DNA from: Stramonita haemastoma
Taxonomy: Eukaryota; Mollusca; Gastropoda; Neogastropoda; Muricidae
Assembly (NCBI GenBank): GCA_030674155.1
Contig: CM060334.1
Location: forward strand, 44,416,372 to 44,443,871
Reading direction: 5' to 3'
Length of the DNA: 27,500 bases
Under the pieces are notes generated by a model. That model had not been told where the DNA came from and did no database searches. It saw nothing but the letters and a program-made list of their open reading frames with translations. Made by a program: the position numbers and the translations under genes. Below are positions 1 to 8,078 of this stretch, piece after piece (the stretch's first letter is position 1; every line of letters starts with the position of its first letter).

Positions 1-387
1 ATTTTCTGTACAAATAGTTACTAATAGTCTACCATTTTTCTGTACAATTCTATCCATTGAACACCTTTGATAACATTGGTCATAATTATTCTTTCTTCAG
101 TTAAGTTTTAATTACTTGATTTGGGATCTATTTCTATAAAATCAGCTAGTCTCCCTTGTCTTGCATTCAGATCTCTGCACAAAATAATCTAACCTCTTTG
201 ACGTAAACTTTCTATGTCTTGCTCTAAATTGTCCCATATCTTTCTTGAATGAACTCTTCCAAAAGAAGAAAATTCAGGAATACATGTACATCCTAGCAAA
301 ATATTGTTGTTTGATGATTTTAATTGAGTTGTGCTGTAGAATTTGTATCCATACAGTATAGGAATTATTTGACGGTAAAAAAACTTC
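1..387. other. AT-rich spacer, no gene seen
   Basis: No reading frame with coding character, tRNA or recognisable repeat was found in this AT-rich stretch. It ends at a T-run that is the A-rich tail of the minus-strand SINE that follows. Confidence 0.4.
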
Positions 388-687
388 TTTTTTTTTTTTT
401 ACATCCATTCTCCTTGTGTACACAGTTATGTAAATTTTGTCATCCGTTCCCACAAGCACAAAATGTCCTACTCTTCCACAAAGTGGAATGGGTTTTAACG
501 TGTGCGCAAGATGTTCTGCGTGCGTTCGCACACAGGACCTTGATTTAGAGTCTCATCCGAAGGGCTTTTTGGGGAAGTGGAGTCGGCAGTCATGTTAACT
601 CCAGAAGAAAATTCCTCTTGAACGAGATTCGACCCCTGGTCAGCAGATCAGGAGTGCACCACTTTGACCACGGGGCTCTCCCGTCCT
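388..687 (-). mobile_element. tRNA-derived SINE, subfamily 1, near full length
   Basis: Read on the minus strand, this copy has a tRNA-like head near 687-610 with a degenerate box A (gagccccgtggtcaaag) and a box B-like GGTCGAATCTC. Then come the linker containing 'gttaac..tgactccact', the shared central domain (degenerate here; other copies read ccgaggccccgtgtgcgaac and cgcagaacatcttgcg) and a short A-rich end at 388-400. Such elements are non-autonomous, transcribed by RNA polymerase III and mobilised by a partner LINE. The far 3' tail seen in other copies (tcctcgatataaaagaataaa) is missing here. A (GT)n run directly abuts the head. Identification rests on alignment by eye with the other copies in this window. 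Confidence 0.75.
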
Positions 688-688
688 C

Positions 689-691
<3 letters not shown>

Positions 692-753
<62 letters not shown>

Positions 754-768
754 GTGCGCGCGCGCGCA
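692..768. repeat. (GT)n microsatellite followed by alternating GC
   Basis: About 60 bases of uninterrupted GT at 692-752, followed by an alternating cgcgcgcgc stretch. Alternating purine-pyrimidine tracts like this can adopt Z-DNA. The run lies between two minus-strand SINE copies. Confidence 0.95.
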
Positions 769-835
769 CGTGCATGCGAGCTTCAGTATGTGTATGCATG
801 CGTGCACGCATAAACGTGTTTCTCTTTTTTGTATA

Positions 836-1034
836 TTTCTTTTATATCGAGGATAATGGAATCAGCACTCGTGTGTAAATCTTGTCATCTGTTCCCACTG
901 GCACACAATGGCCTTCACTTATGAAAAGCGGAACAGGATTTAATGTGTACGCAAGATGTTCTGCGTGCGTTCGCGCATGGGGCCTCAGTTTATAGTCTCA
1001 TCCCAAGGACTTTTGGGGAGAGTGGAGTCACCAC
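836..1034 (-). mobile_element. tRNA-derived SINE, subfamily 1, 5'-truncated
   Basis: On the minus strand this copy keeps the linker end, the full central domain and the diagnostic 3' tail (ccattatcctcgatataaaag; here the complement at 838-858). The tRNA head is missing: the copy stops in 'gtggtgactccact' and is replaced by a (GT)n run at 1035-1062. 5' truncation is the usual outcome of incomplete reverse transcription in LINE-driven retroposition. Confidence 0.75.
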
Positions 1035-1062
1035 TGTGTGTGTGTGTGTGTGTGTGTGTGTG
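1035..1062. repeat. (GT)n microsatellite
   Basis: Fourteen GT units directly at the truncated 5' end of the preceding minus-strand SINE copy. Confidence 0.95.
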
Positions 1063-1520
1063 ATCTACATTCTGTATGTATTTCATCTTCTCTTGGAACT
1101 TGCTTTTTCTATATAAGCACGTAGATCTACTTATCCCACAGAAAGTATACTGGACAGAGTAGATCAGCTTTAAAAATCAAAATCAAGGCATATTGAAAGA
1201 AAAGAAAAAAAACCATGCTCACTGTCTGACTGATGACGTAATAGCCAGACGTCTTTGTATTAAATATTGTCGTAATCTGTGTCTGATAAATGGTGGGTGT
1301 GTGTGTGTAGGTGTGTTCTTCTTGATGGCAATTCCGCACGAGTTTCCCAGTCGTTCTGTGTCAATATATACCACCCGGTACAGTCATGTAATATCAGAAC
1401 ATATGGGAGTCTGTTTAAAGTTATGTTTTCATTGAAATAATTTTCATCAAGTTCTCCTTATTTCGGTACTTGAGTTCAGAGCACAATCATCATCTGTGAC
1501 GCATTTGAAATCTCGCTTGG
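1063..1520. other. Spacer, no gene seen
   Basis: Unique-looking AT-rich sequence with a short (GT)n around 1295-1310. Reading frames here lack coding character and splice-site context. Confidence 0.35.
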
Positions 1521-1525
1521 TCTCG

Positions 1526-1960
1526 TCATTGGATAGATCTAGATCCATTAGAGGAGACATTTTTTCTGAAACAGGTATTGTACTTTCCATCAAGATTATT
1601 GTGGTTTTCCTCGTTGTTCTCAGTCCTTTTCGTGTTGTCTTGTCTTGATTTCTGTTTGAGGGCTTTCTTTGCAGATCTGGGCTTTCTCATTTGACTGTCA
1701 TTTCTTTTTAGCGTCATGCTTTTTGATGGTTCAAGTAGGTCTCTTTTTTTTGTTGTTGTTGAAACTGCAGCATCGATGTTTTGAGGTTCTGAGTAATACC
1801 ATGGTCTGGTTGGCCTTACAACTCACTGAAGGAGGAGCATATGTGCTCTATCGTTGTGCTGACTGCTTTTCCTAGGTTACAAACCATTGCCTTTAGTTCA
1901 GCGACTCTGGTTTCAAGATTTTTTTGCCATTAGGCCTATCTGCATATTACCTTTTTTTCG
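1526..1960 (-). pseudogene. Possible decayed coiled-coil/charged ORF remnant
   Basis: On the minus strand, conceptual translation gives a helical, heptad-like stretch (ETRVAELKAMVCNLGKA, near 1900-1850), followed after frame changes by a Gln-rich segment and then a Lys/Arg/Asn-rich segment (MTLKRNDSQMRKPRSAKKAL, near 1717-1658). Stops and frame changes interrupt it. The order coiled coil then basic region is typical of ORF1-like proteins of retroelements, but no family can be assigned from this alone. It could also be chance translation of AT-rich DNA. Confidence 0.2.
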
Positions 1961-1994
1961 TTGCATGACGTAAATTTGGTCTGCAGTGGTAAGA

Positions 1995-2200
1995 AACTCG
2001 CGTGGTAGCGGAGAGTCCTCAGAGGAGAAGCCCCCTTCAAACAAGTGTTCCGGGCCTTTAATCTTCCTTACACTCTAAGGAGGCTGGCCCACATCCAGTT
2101 CATGACTCGGGATGTCTCTCTGCTGCCCCTTTATGTATCATATTGTATGTGATGAGTTCTGCCTCGGATTCGAACCCATGATCTCTGGATATGCACACTT
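1995..2200 (-). mobile_element. Possible tRNA-like SINE fragment
   Basis: The minus strand carries a perfect box B (GGTTCGAATCC, complement of 2166-2176), preceded by an anticodon-arm-like stretch and followed by about 150 bases with no coding character. A long A/T homopolymer lies beside it. No convincing box A is present, so this may be only a T-arm-like coincidence. Confidence 0.3.
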
Positions 2201-2238
2201 TTTTTTTTTTTTTTTTTTTTTTTTGGGGGGGGGGGGGG
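2199..2238. repeat. Poly(T)-poly(G) homopolymer junction
   Basis: A run of 26 T (2199-2224) is followed directly by 14 G (2225-2238). The true lengths are likely to be sequencing-limited. Confidence 0.9.
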
Positions 2239-2287
2239 ATTAGCCACCTATGGTCCGCCCGTCCAAGTCCTGGATGAGCTTGGCACT

Positions 2288-3540
2288 GCTTACTCACTCA
2301 CTCACTCACTCAGTCCCATGTCCCAAAGGACGTAGGGGGGACATGAGAGAAGACGCAACGGAGATCTTTTTCCATGCTTCACGATCCTGTGTGGCTAGTA
2401 GGAGGCGTTGCAGGGGTTGGGCAGTCCAGTCTTTGATGTTGTCAACCCATGATTTCTTTTGGCGGCCTCTTCTTCTTTTGCCCTCGACTGTTCCTTGCAA
2501 GATGGTTTTTGCTAGGGTGTTGTGTCTTGTGGTGTGACCAAACCACATCAGCTTTCTCCTCTTTATGGTGGAGAGCAAAGGCTCTTGGGGGCCCACACGC
2601 TTTTTGATTTCCTCTTTCACATAGTTATTGGTCTTGTGTTCTTTGTATGATATTTTGAGGAGTCTTCTGTGGCACTTGTTCTCGAATGCTTGGATTCTTC
2701 TCTCTAACTCTGCTGTCAGAGTCCATGATTCACAGCCATATAGGAGGATAGATATTACGAGGGATTTGTAGAGGTGGTATTTGGTGCAGAAGCTGATGTT
2801 GTTGCTTCTGATGATCCTCTGGAGTCTGACTAGAGCAGATGTTGCTGTTGCAATGCGAGCTTTCACCTCATTGTTTGATGTGCCATCTTTTGTTAGGATG
2901 GAGCCTAAGTATTTGAATTGGCTCACCTCTTCCAATATTTCTCCATTCATCTTTATTTCCGTGCTGTCATTACTCGCGCTGTTGACCATGATCTTCGATT
3001 TCTCTGTACTGACCTCCATGCCGTATGCGCTCGCTCGGTCTGTTAGACTGTCTGTGAGGATTTGCAGTTCTTGTTTGCTGCTGCCCATGAGGTCAATGTC
3101 ATCTGCAAATCTGAGGTTGCAAAGGGGTCTTCCACCAATGGAGATGGAAGTGTGGTGGTTTTGCAGTGTCTCTGTCATGATGTTTTCGAGGAAGAGGTTG
3201 AAGAGTACAGGTGAGAGAAGGCAGCCCTGGCGGACTCCAACCGTGGTCTTGAAGAACTCGCCCACGTGGTTGTTCATGAAAACTGCACTTCTTGCATTCT
3301 CGTACAGAGCCTTGATGACTTCAATTAGGCAGTTGTCGATGTTGAAGTGCCTGAGTACTTGCCAGAGGCCGTCATGCCATACCCTGTCAAAGGCCTTTTT
3401 GAAGTCTATAAAATTGTGGTACAAGTCTTTTTGGTGTTGGAGATGCTTCTCTATCAGAATTCTCAGGTTGAAAATTTGTTCCATTGTGCTTAACCTTCAG
3501 TTAATTGGGCGAGCACTCTGCCAACTATGTTGACGGGCCT
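2288..3540 (-). mobile_element. Non-LTR retrotransposon (LINE) 3' half with long intact reverse transcriptase segment
   Basis: The minus strand holds a 5'-truncated LINE. The open segment codes for the RT palm, thumb and C-terminal region (separate entry). 5' of the first Met at 3484 a stop and a frame change interrupt a short related segment (3485-3540), and no endonuclease domain is seen. At the 3' end, just past the stop codon, lies a short tandem tail of gagt units (complement of tcactcactcactcactcag, 2293-2312). Simple-repeat tails are usual for several LINE clades. I do not assign a clade. A 5'-truncated, single-copy insertion is the simplest reading. Confidence 0.85.
2306..3484 (-). 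CDS. LINE reverse transcriptase, partial (392 residues)
   Basis: RNA-directed DNA polymerase that would copy the element RNA at a nicked target site. Motifs are in the expected order: FIDFKKAFD at residues 25-33 (first catalytic Asp), GVRQGCLLSPVLFN at 83-96, the FADD catalytic pair at 126-129, KYLGS at 191-195, then LLYGCESWTL at 248-257 and a basic GKRRRGRQKKSW motif at 335-346. Both Asp residues of FADD are kept and no stop interrupts 392 codons, so the copy is either young or recently active. The N-terminal part of RT and the endonuclease are absent, so the Met at the start is only the first one after an upstream in-frame stop and not the original start. Mobile-element gene, not a host gene. 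Confidence 0.9.
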   Translation of the reverse strand: MEQIFNLRILIEKHLQHQKDLYHNFIDFKKAFDRVWHDGLWQVLRHFNIDNCLIEVIKALYENARSAVFMNNHVGEFFKTTVGVRQGCLLSPVLFNLFLENIMTETLQNHHTSISIGGRPLCNLRFADDIDLMGSSKQELQILTDSLTDRASAYGMEVSTEKSKIMVNSASNDSTEIKMNGEILEEVSQFKYLGSILTKDGTSNNEVKARIATATSALVRLQRIIRSNNISFCTKYHLYKSLVISILLYGCESWTLTAELERRIQAFENKCHRRLLKISYKEHKTNNYVKEEIKKRVGPQEPLLSTIKRRKLMWFGHTTRHNTLAKTILQGTVEGKRRRGRQKKSWVDNIKDWTAQPLQRLLLATQDREAWKKISVASSLMSPLRPLGHGTE

Positions 3541-3613
3541 CTCAATATTCTTTCTTCTGCATCATTTACTAGTACTCTTTCTTCTAAAAACCTGTTCCCA
3601 AGAAAATTTGGCC

Positions 3614-3895
3614 TCAACACAGAGTCAGCTGCAAAACGCAAATTTGGTATATAGGTAGTGAGGTGCAGGCCCAGTGTTTTGTTTTGTTTTTTCTATTGCA
3701 TTCACTGCACGTCAAGGTACGTCCTGCAACTGTTCTATTACATACACACATCTGTCCATTCGTCGTCATTAAGTCGTCACTCAGTCTCTTGTGGGTTGTC
3801 GCAATCTTGATCAGTTCTGTCTTCTTTATCATCTTTTTCTTTATTTTTGTTTTCGTTTTTAGTGTCTTCCTACTCAGACAGACGCATGACCCCAC
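3614..3895 (-). pseudogene. Possible PHD-like zinc-finger segment, perhaps LINE ORF1 remnant
   Basis: The 93-codon minus-strand frame has a Lys-rich N-terminal half and then the spacing C-x-C-x(10)-C-x2-C-x(8)-H-x2-C (MCVCNRT..LTCSECNR..KHWACTSL). That resembles part of a PHD/treble-clef finger. PHD-like fingers are known in ORF1 of CR1-type LINEs. It lies 5' of, and on the same strand as, the RT segment at 2306-3484, as an ORF1 would. The rest of ORF1 and the endonuclease are not visible, so the link to that element is inferred. A chance Cys pattern is possible. Confidence 0.3.
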
Positions 3896-4375
3896 ATTGC
3901 TTCATTTCTTCTACAGCTTTTTGAAGACTGTCATAACCTTTGTGTCCTGCTCCGTGGTAACCTAAACCAGATCCACACCCTCATTTCAAGTAGTGAAAAT
4001 TCCCACTGTTCTCCCTTTTGTCACAGCATGGAACTTTGTGTCACATCTCTTTTTTTGCGTGAAATTTCAGCCATTATCACCACAATTACCAGATCTCTGT
4101 GTTCACATGGAATACCTTTAGTAGTAGGCACCCGTCAGTCTCGGAAGACTATGGAGTTGCGCTCTAGTCTTTAGAGCGCAAAGCCTGGGTAGGTAAGTAT
4201 GGAGGGCAAGCTGTTACCCATGCAGCAGACCCCCCGCCCCCCCCCCCCCCCTCTCCACGCCACTGGAATGATCCATTGGAAAGGCAATGACCGATACGAA
4301 TGGTTCCAGTACCGTCGCAGGAGCCACCAGAACGTTGCCAGATAGCCTACAGCCCCCAGCCGCCCTGGGACTCCA
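3896..4375. repeat. Probable repeat segment with hairpin and poly-C
   Basis: There is no coding signal. A perfect 10-bp inverted repeat (ttgcgctcta / tagagcgcaa, 4157-4166 and 4172-4181) with a 5-base loop lies in a compact GC-richer segment that reads like the end of a repeat family (gcacccgtcagtctcggaag). It is followed by a poly-C run at 4230-4251. The family is not identified, and no second copy is in the window. Confidence 0.35.
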
Positions 4376-4572
4376 ACCCCCCTATTTTTCATCAGGGATG
4401 GTGTCTAAACACGACACCTGTGTGCATGCTGGTTTTTATAATTTTGTCATCGGCTCCTACCGGCACACGATGGCCTACTCTTCTGAAAGGCGGAACGGGT
4501 TTTTTAACGTGTACGCAAGATGTTATGCGTGCATTCGTACACGGGGCCTCGGTTTATAGTCTCATCCGAATA
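4376..4572 (-). mobile_element. tRNA-derived SINE, subfamily 2, partial
   Basis: The minus strand holds the shared central domain (4567-4430) followed by the subfamily-2 3' segment containing cagcatgcacacaggtgtcg and tgtttagacaccatccctga-like sequence. That segment matches the plus-strand copy at 10703-11123 and differs from the subfamily-1 tail. The tRNA-like head is missing. Confidence 0.7.
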
Positions 4573-5376
4573 CCTTTAATGCTTATCTATCATGATCATA
4601 ACTGTGTGTATGTTGTGTGTGTGTGTGTGGGGGGGATGCAAATGACCAAACTGAATTCCATCCCATATACAAAACGACAGGGGCCAACACTTCAAGTGCT
4701 GTGGATTCTTTGACACTCACAACATACCTGTCCTATACTCTTTTCTTTCATTATCTCCACCCAAAAAAGAAGAAAAAAAAACAAGAATTCTGGACTTCAA
4801 TCAGAGATGAAAAGCTTATAACAGTAACAGAGGACAGGGGCGGGAGGAGATAAGGGGGCAGAAGGGGGAGGCAATGAGTGGGGGGGGGGGAGGATACATT
4901 ATATCACCAGCTGTTCAACTGAAAAACGCGACAGCCCTACACAGGTTTATGGTCAACTCGATTTTGTCAGCTGTTATTATTCCTGTCAAGCCTGGAGGTC
5001 GAACTTTGCCACGTGGATTGACGGAACAGATTGTGGGTTGCACACATGGCATGGGCCACCTTTCCCTCCCCTTTCACCTTAATCCAGACAAACCTGGCTG
5101 CTCTCTATCCCCCCCCCCCCCACTACCCAGTGCTCTCTCCTTCCCCACCCCTCCCTACTTCATTTGCAATGGATATTTGTATGCCATGTTTCACCAATTT
5201 TTCAGCATACTTTTTCAAACACATGGACCTTCAAACTATACTCCTCCTCCCCCCCCCCCTCCCCCCCCCCTCTGCCCATATGTCCAAACTACCTCTCACC
5301 AAGTTAGTTAATACAGTCCAACGTGTGCACATTTCTACGTGCGTTAACGTGATATAGTTGTTTTTAACTAGATTCT

Positions 5377-5407
<31 letters not shown>

Positions 5408-5676
5408 AGTTCATGTTTGCTAACAATCGAATTATTTTTGTTGTTGTAGCGCGTGTGTAAAAGCTTAGGAGATGATGTGTCAAAAGCAAGCCAGAATGCC
5501 CATATGAGAACATTAGTGCACGATTCGTGGCCACAGATACAAGAGTTTAACAAACAACTAAAGCATGTGTGCATGTATACACCCCACCCCCTACACACAC
5601 ACTCACACACACATATACATACAAACGACACACACTGCACGCTCACTTACACGCACGCGCACACTACACGACTGCC
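4573..5676. other. Spacer with poly-C tracts
   Basis: No gene is recognised. Poly-C or C-rich runs occur near 5109-5120, 5249-5271 and 5377-5405 (29 C). Apparent Pro-rich reading frames here are translations of these tracts. Confidence 0.5.
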
Positions 5677-5677
5677 A

Positions 5678-5732
<55 letters not shown>

Positions 5733-5787
5733 ACCCCCACATCCTCGACATCCCATTATCCTCGATATAAAAGAATTATTTTTTTAT

Positions 5788-5865
<78 letters not shown>

Positions 5866-5912
5866 CCTCGATATCCCATTATCCTCGATATAAAAGAATT
5901 TTTTTTAAAAAG

Positions 5913-5979
<67 letters not shown>
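5677..5979. repeat. (CA)n array interrupted by two SINE tail copies
   Basis: Three long (CA)n runs (about 5677-5731, 5791-5864 and 5914-5979) are separated by two near-identical spacers, 5732-5790 and 5865-5913. Each spacer contains ccattatcctcgatataaaa followed by gaat and a T/A run, which is the 3' tail of the subfamily-1 SINE. The (CA)n-plus-tail unit seems to have been duplicated in tandem. Confidence 0.85.
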
Positions 5980-5982
<3 letters not shown>

Positions 5983-6070
5983 ACTTGACTTGACACACTT
6001 TTCCCTTGTTTGAGTTGAAAGTGTTGTCAACCATAGGTCAATGCCAGTTTCTACAACTGCTCAGATGGGC

Positions 6071-6249
6071 TTTTGCTTACAGACATCAGCATTGTTACAC
6101 AATGGCCACGTCATGCTGCAGCCCCCTACCCATCCCATACTCCCAGTGTGATGACATCTTCCAAACCAACGTGACGTCATGCTGCCCAGATGACAACATC
6201 ATGGACCTCATAGACCAAGGACTGACAATAGCTGCCAGTTAAGAGGAAC
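6071..6249 (+). promoter_or_regulatory. Probable 5' leader of the GPCR with acceptor-like site and upstream ORF
   Basis: A pyrimidine-rich acceptor-like sequence (ggcttttgcttacag) ends at 6082. Twenty bases later, an ATG at 6102 opens a 46-codon frame that stops at 6242, seven bases before the receptor ATG and in a different frame. In a transcript starting here it would be an upstream ORF able to reduce receptor translation. Alternatively, a single-base assembly error could hide a longer receptor N-terminus, since the peptide contains an N-V-T glycosylation sequon. Both readings are inference. Confidence 0.35.
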
Positions 6250-7626
6250 ATGTCTGAGGACCTCATCAGCTCCGAAACGTCAGACGTGATTGTCAAGATC
6301 GTCTCTTGCGTGACGACCCCCTTGAACTTCATTGTGGGGGCACCTTCCAACATGTTCTGCTGCCTGGTCTTCTGCAGACAGGGGCTGAAGGAAAGGGTCA
6401 ACGTCTGCCTCTTCAGCCTGGCGCTGGTGGAACTGTGGTGCAACATCATCTATTTCATCATCGGCTCCAGCTGCCTGCTCTCCTGGCTGCCATTCATTCC
6501 GCCCTTCTATATCGACTGGTGGAAGTGGCACACGTTCAAATACATTCGAGGAGCTCACCGCGGCTTACTGACTACCTCTGGAGTGCTCACGATGGTGATC
6601 ACGGTTGAGCGCTGTATCTGTGTGGTTTTTCCCCTCAAAGCCAACAAACTCATGTCCATGCGGACCATGACCATCCTCATCGTCCTCATCGTGGTCACAC
6701 TGCAACTCTTGTGTCTTGTCTATCCTGTCAAATTTGACTTGACGGTCGTTTATAACAACGTCACCGGAAAAAGAAGCATTCACAAATATTTTACACCATT
6801 CTTTTTTCAAAACAAGGAGGTAATAATCTTTTTGCAGGAATACATCATTCAGGGCTTCATCACCGTCATGACATTTGTTGCTATCACCATCGCCACCATT
6901 ATCACTTCCATCAAACTGCGAAAACTCGTGCCAGGAAAACAGAAGAAAAAGATTAGTATTACCTCCAGCAGATCTCAGGTGCAGCTGATAAAGATACTGG
7001 TGGTGTTGGCAATTTTCTACATCATTACCAGTTTCCCCGCTGTCCTTATGGCGATCATCGAGACCACCTACCCCGGATTCACGGTCGTTGGAAAGTACAA
7101 GCACACTTTCCTAGCGAGTTACATGATCTACATACAGATAAACATGCTGTACACCATAGTCAGTTTCTTTATCTACCTGAAAAGGTCTTCACGCTTCCGT
7201 TCCGATCTTCTCCACTTCATGCCATCCTGTTGCTCCAAGATTATACACATTAGTCACAGCATTGGCTCCACTTCTGCACATGAAACTACTCAAATGTATT
7301 CGATGCATCCTAGCAGCGTGACCCTAGCAAGCATAAGTACCCTTAATCTTCAGGCACAACAAAGTTTTCACTCTCGCCAAGCTTCCAGTCTGTCCATTGT
7401 CAGCTCTGTTTCCAAAGCAAAATCCCTCTTGCGAATAGGAAGGGACAACAAGAGGGAAAAAAAGAGCAGACAGAACTACAAAAAAAAGAAACTTCAAGCA
7501 CCGCCTCCATCTGTGATTATTTCACCCGCACTGCCTAGGTCTTTCCCTGCTGCAGGTGCCAGTGAGAAAGAGGGGGATAAAAGTGTGAGTGGTGACTACC
7601 CTTTCCTCCAATATCCAAGCTGTTAG
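6250..7626 (+). CDS. Rhodopsin-like GPCR, gastropod chemosensory-receptor-like
   Basis: Seven-transmembrane receptor of 458 residues in one exon. Predicted helices: TM1 about 16-42 (GAPSN, Asn34 as N1.50), TM2 50-72 (SLALVEL), TM3 103-127, TM4 138-160, TM5 193-221, TM6 245-271 (Pro263 in SFP) and TM7 285-309, then helix 8 (KRSSRFR). The ERC triplet at 120-122, inside TVERCICVVFPLK, replaces DRY, and SFFIY at 305-309 replaces NPxxY. TM2 has Glu61 where Asp2.50 is usual. I see no Cys at the start of TM3 or in the second extracellular loop, so the canonical disulfide seems absent. The overall pattern (LIS near the start, CRQGLKERVNVCLFSLAL) matches the expanded chemosensory receptors described in sea slugs, by memory of the family rather than a search. 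The ligand is unknown. The 140-residue Ser/Lys-rich cytoplasmic tail offers phosphorylation sites. The ATG at 6250 is the first in frame after a stop at 6229-6231. Candidate AATAAA signals lie at 8291 and 8470. Confidence 0.85.
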   Translation: MSEDLISSETSDVIVKIVSCVTTPLNFIVGAPSNMFCCLVFCRQGLKERVNVCLFSLALVELWCNIIYFIIGSSCLLSWLPFIPPFYIDWWKWHTFKYIRGAHRGLLTTSGVLTMVITVERCICVVFPLKANKLMSMRTMTILIVLIVVTLQLLCLVYPVKFDLTVVYNNVTGKRSIHKYFTPFFFQNKEVIIFLQEYIIQGFITVMTFVAITIATIITSIKLRKLVPGKQKKKISITSSRSQVQLIKILVVLAIFYIITSFPAVLMAIIETTYPGFTVVGKYKHTFLASYMIYIQINMLYTIVSFFIYLKRSSRFRSDLLHFMPSCCSKIIHISHSIGSTSAHETTQMYSMHPSSVTLASISTLNLQAQQSFHSRQASSLSIVSSVSKAKSLLRIGRDNKREKKSRQNYKKKKLQAPPPSVIISPALPRSFPAAGASEKEGDKSVSGDYPFLQYPSC

Positions 7627-8078
7627 ACACCCACACAGATGTGGACAATCTTTCTTCAGGTACTGACAGGGTAAGTCCAAAGACAGAGAAGGGTCTTAAA
7701 AATGATGACAAACCAGATGGTGTTAAAAGTGAAAGTTCACAGAAAGGGAAGCCTCTTAAAAAGGAGGACATAGTAATTGACACCAAAAGTGCTGCACTTC
7801 TAAGTAAAGAGGTGACAGTTACGGCTGATGTTAAAGTGGCCCGTGCAGAAGAGCCGGCCAAAAGTGATGCACTTCTAAGTAAAGCAGTTGCCAGTGATGT
7901 TAAAGTGGCCCATGCAGAAGAGCCGGCCAAAAGTGATGCACTTCCAAGTAAAGCAGTCACCACTGATGTTAAAGCAGCCCATGCAGAACAGGATGTGAGC
8001 AGCCACAGCTGCTCAGATTCACATCACTATCAAGAACTTTTATCAGGAGTTACAGGGTGGACATGTACCATTCATTAA
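7596..8078 (+). CDS. Frame-shifted continuation of the GPCR tail with 23-residue repeats
   Basis: This frame opens at 7596, overlaps the last ten codons of the receptor and runs about 160 codons to the stop at 8076-8078. It is Lys/Glu/Ser-rich, like the receptor tail. It carries a tandem repeat of 69 bp (7825-7990, about 2.5 copies) encoding units of the type DVKVAHAEEPAKSDALLSKA. The period is a multiple of three and changes between copies are mostly conservative, which suggests selection as protein. It has no strong ATG of its own near the start. Likely readings are a one-base frameshift (real or assembly) that truncates the receptor, a programmed frameshift, or alternative splicing near 7596-7626. 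A small independent gene is less likely. Confidence 0.45.
   Translation, partial: LPFPPISKLLDTHTDVDNLSSGTDRVSPKTEKGLKNDDKPDGVKSESSQKGKPLKKEDIVIDTKSAALLSKEVTVTADVKVARAEEPAKSDALLSKAVASDVKVAHAEEPAKSDALPSKAVTTDVKAAHAEQDVSSHSCSDSHHYQELLSGVTGWTCTIH

Noticed and set aside
590..811. His/Thr frame through the (GT)n at 692
   Set aside because: Repeat translation inside a SINE/microsatellite junction.
6565..7104. 179-codon minus-strand frame opposite the GPCR
   Set aside because: Shadow of the receptor coding strand, with no splice or start context and no recognisable domain.
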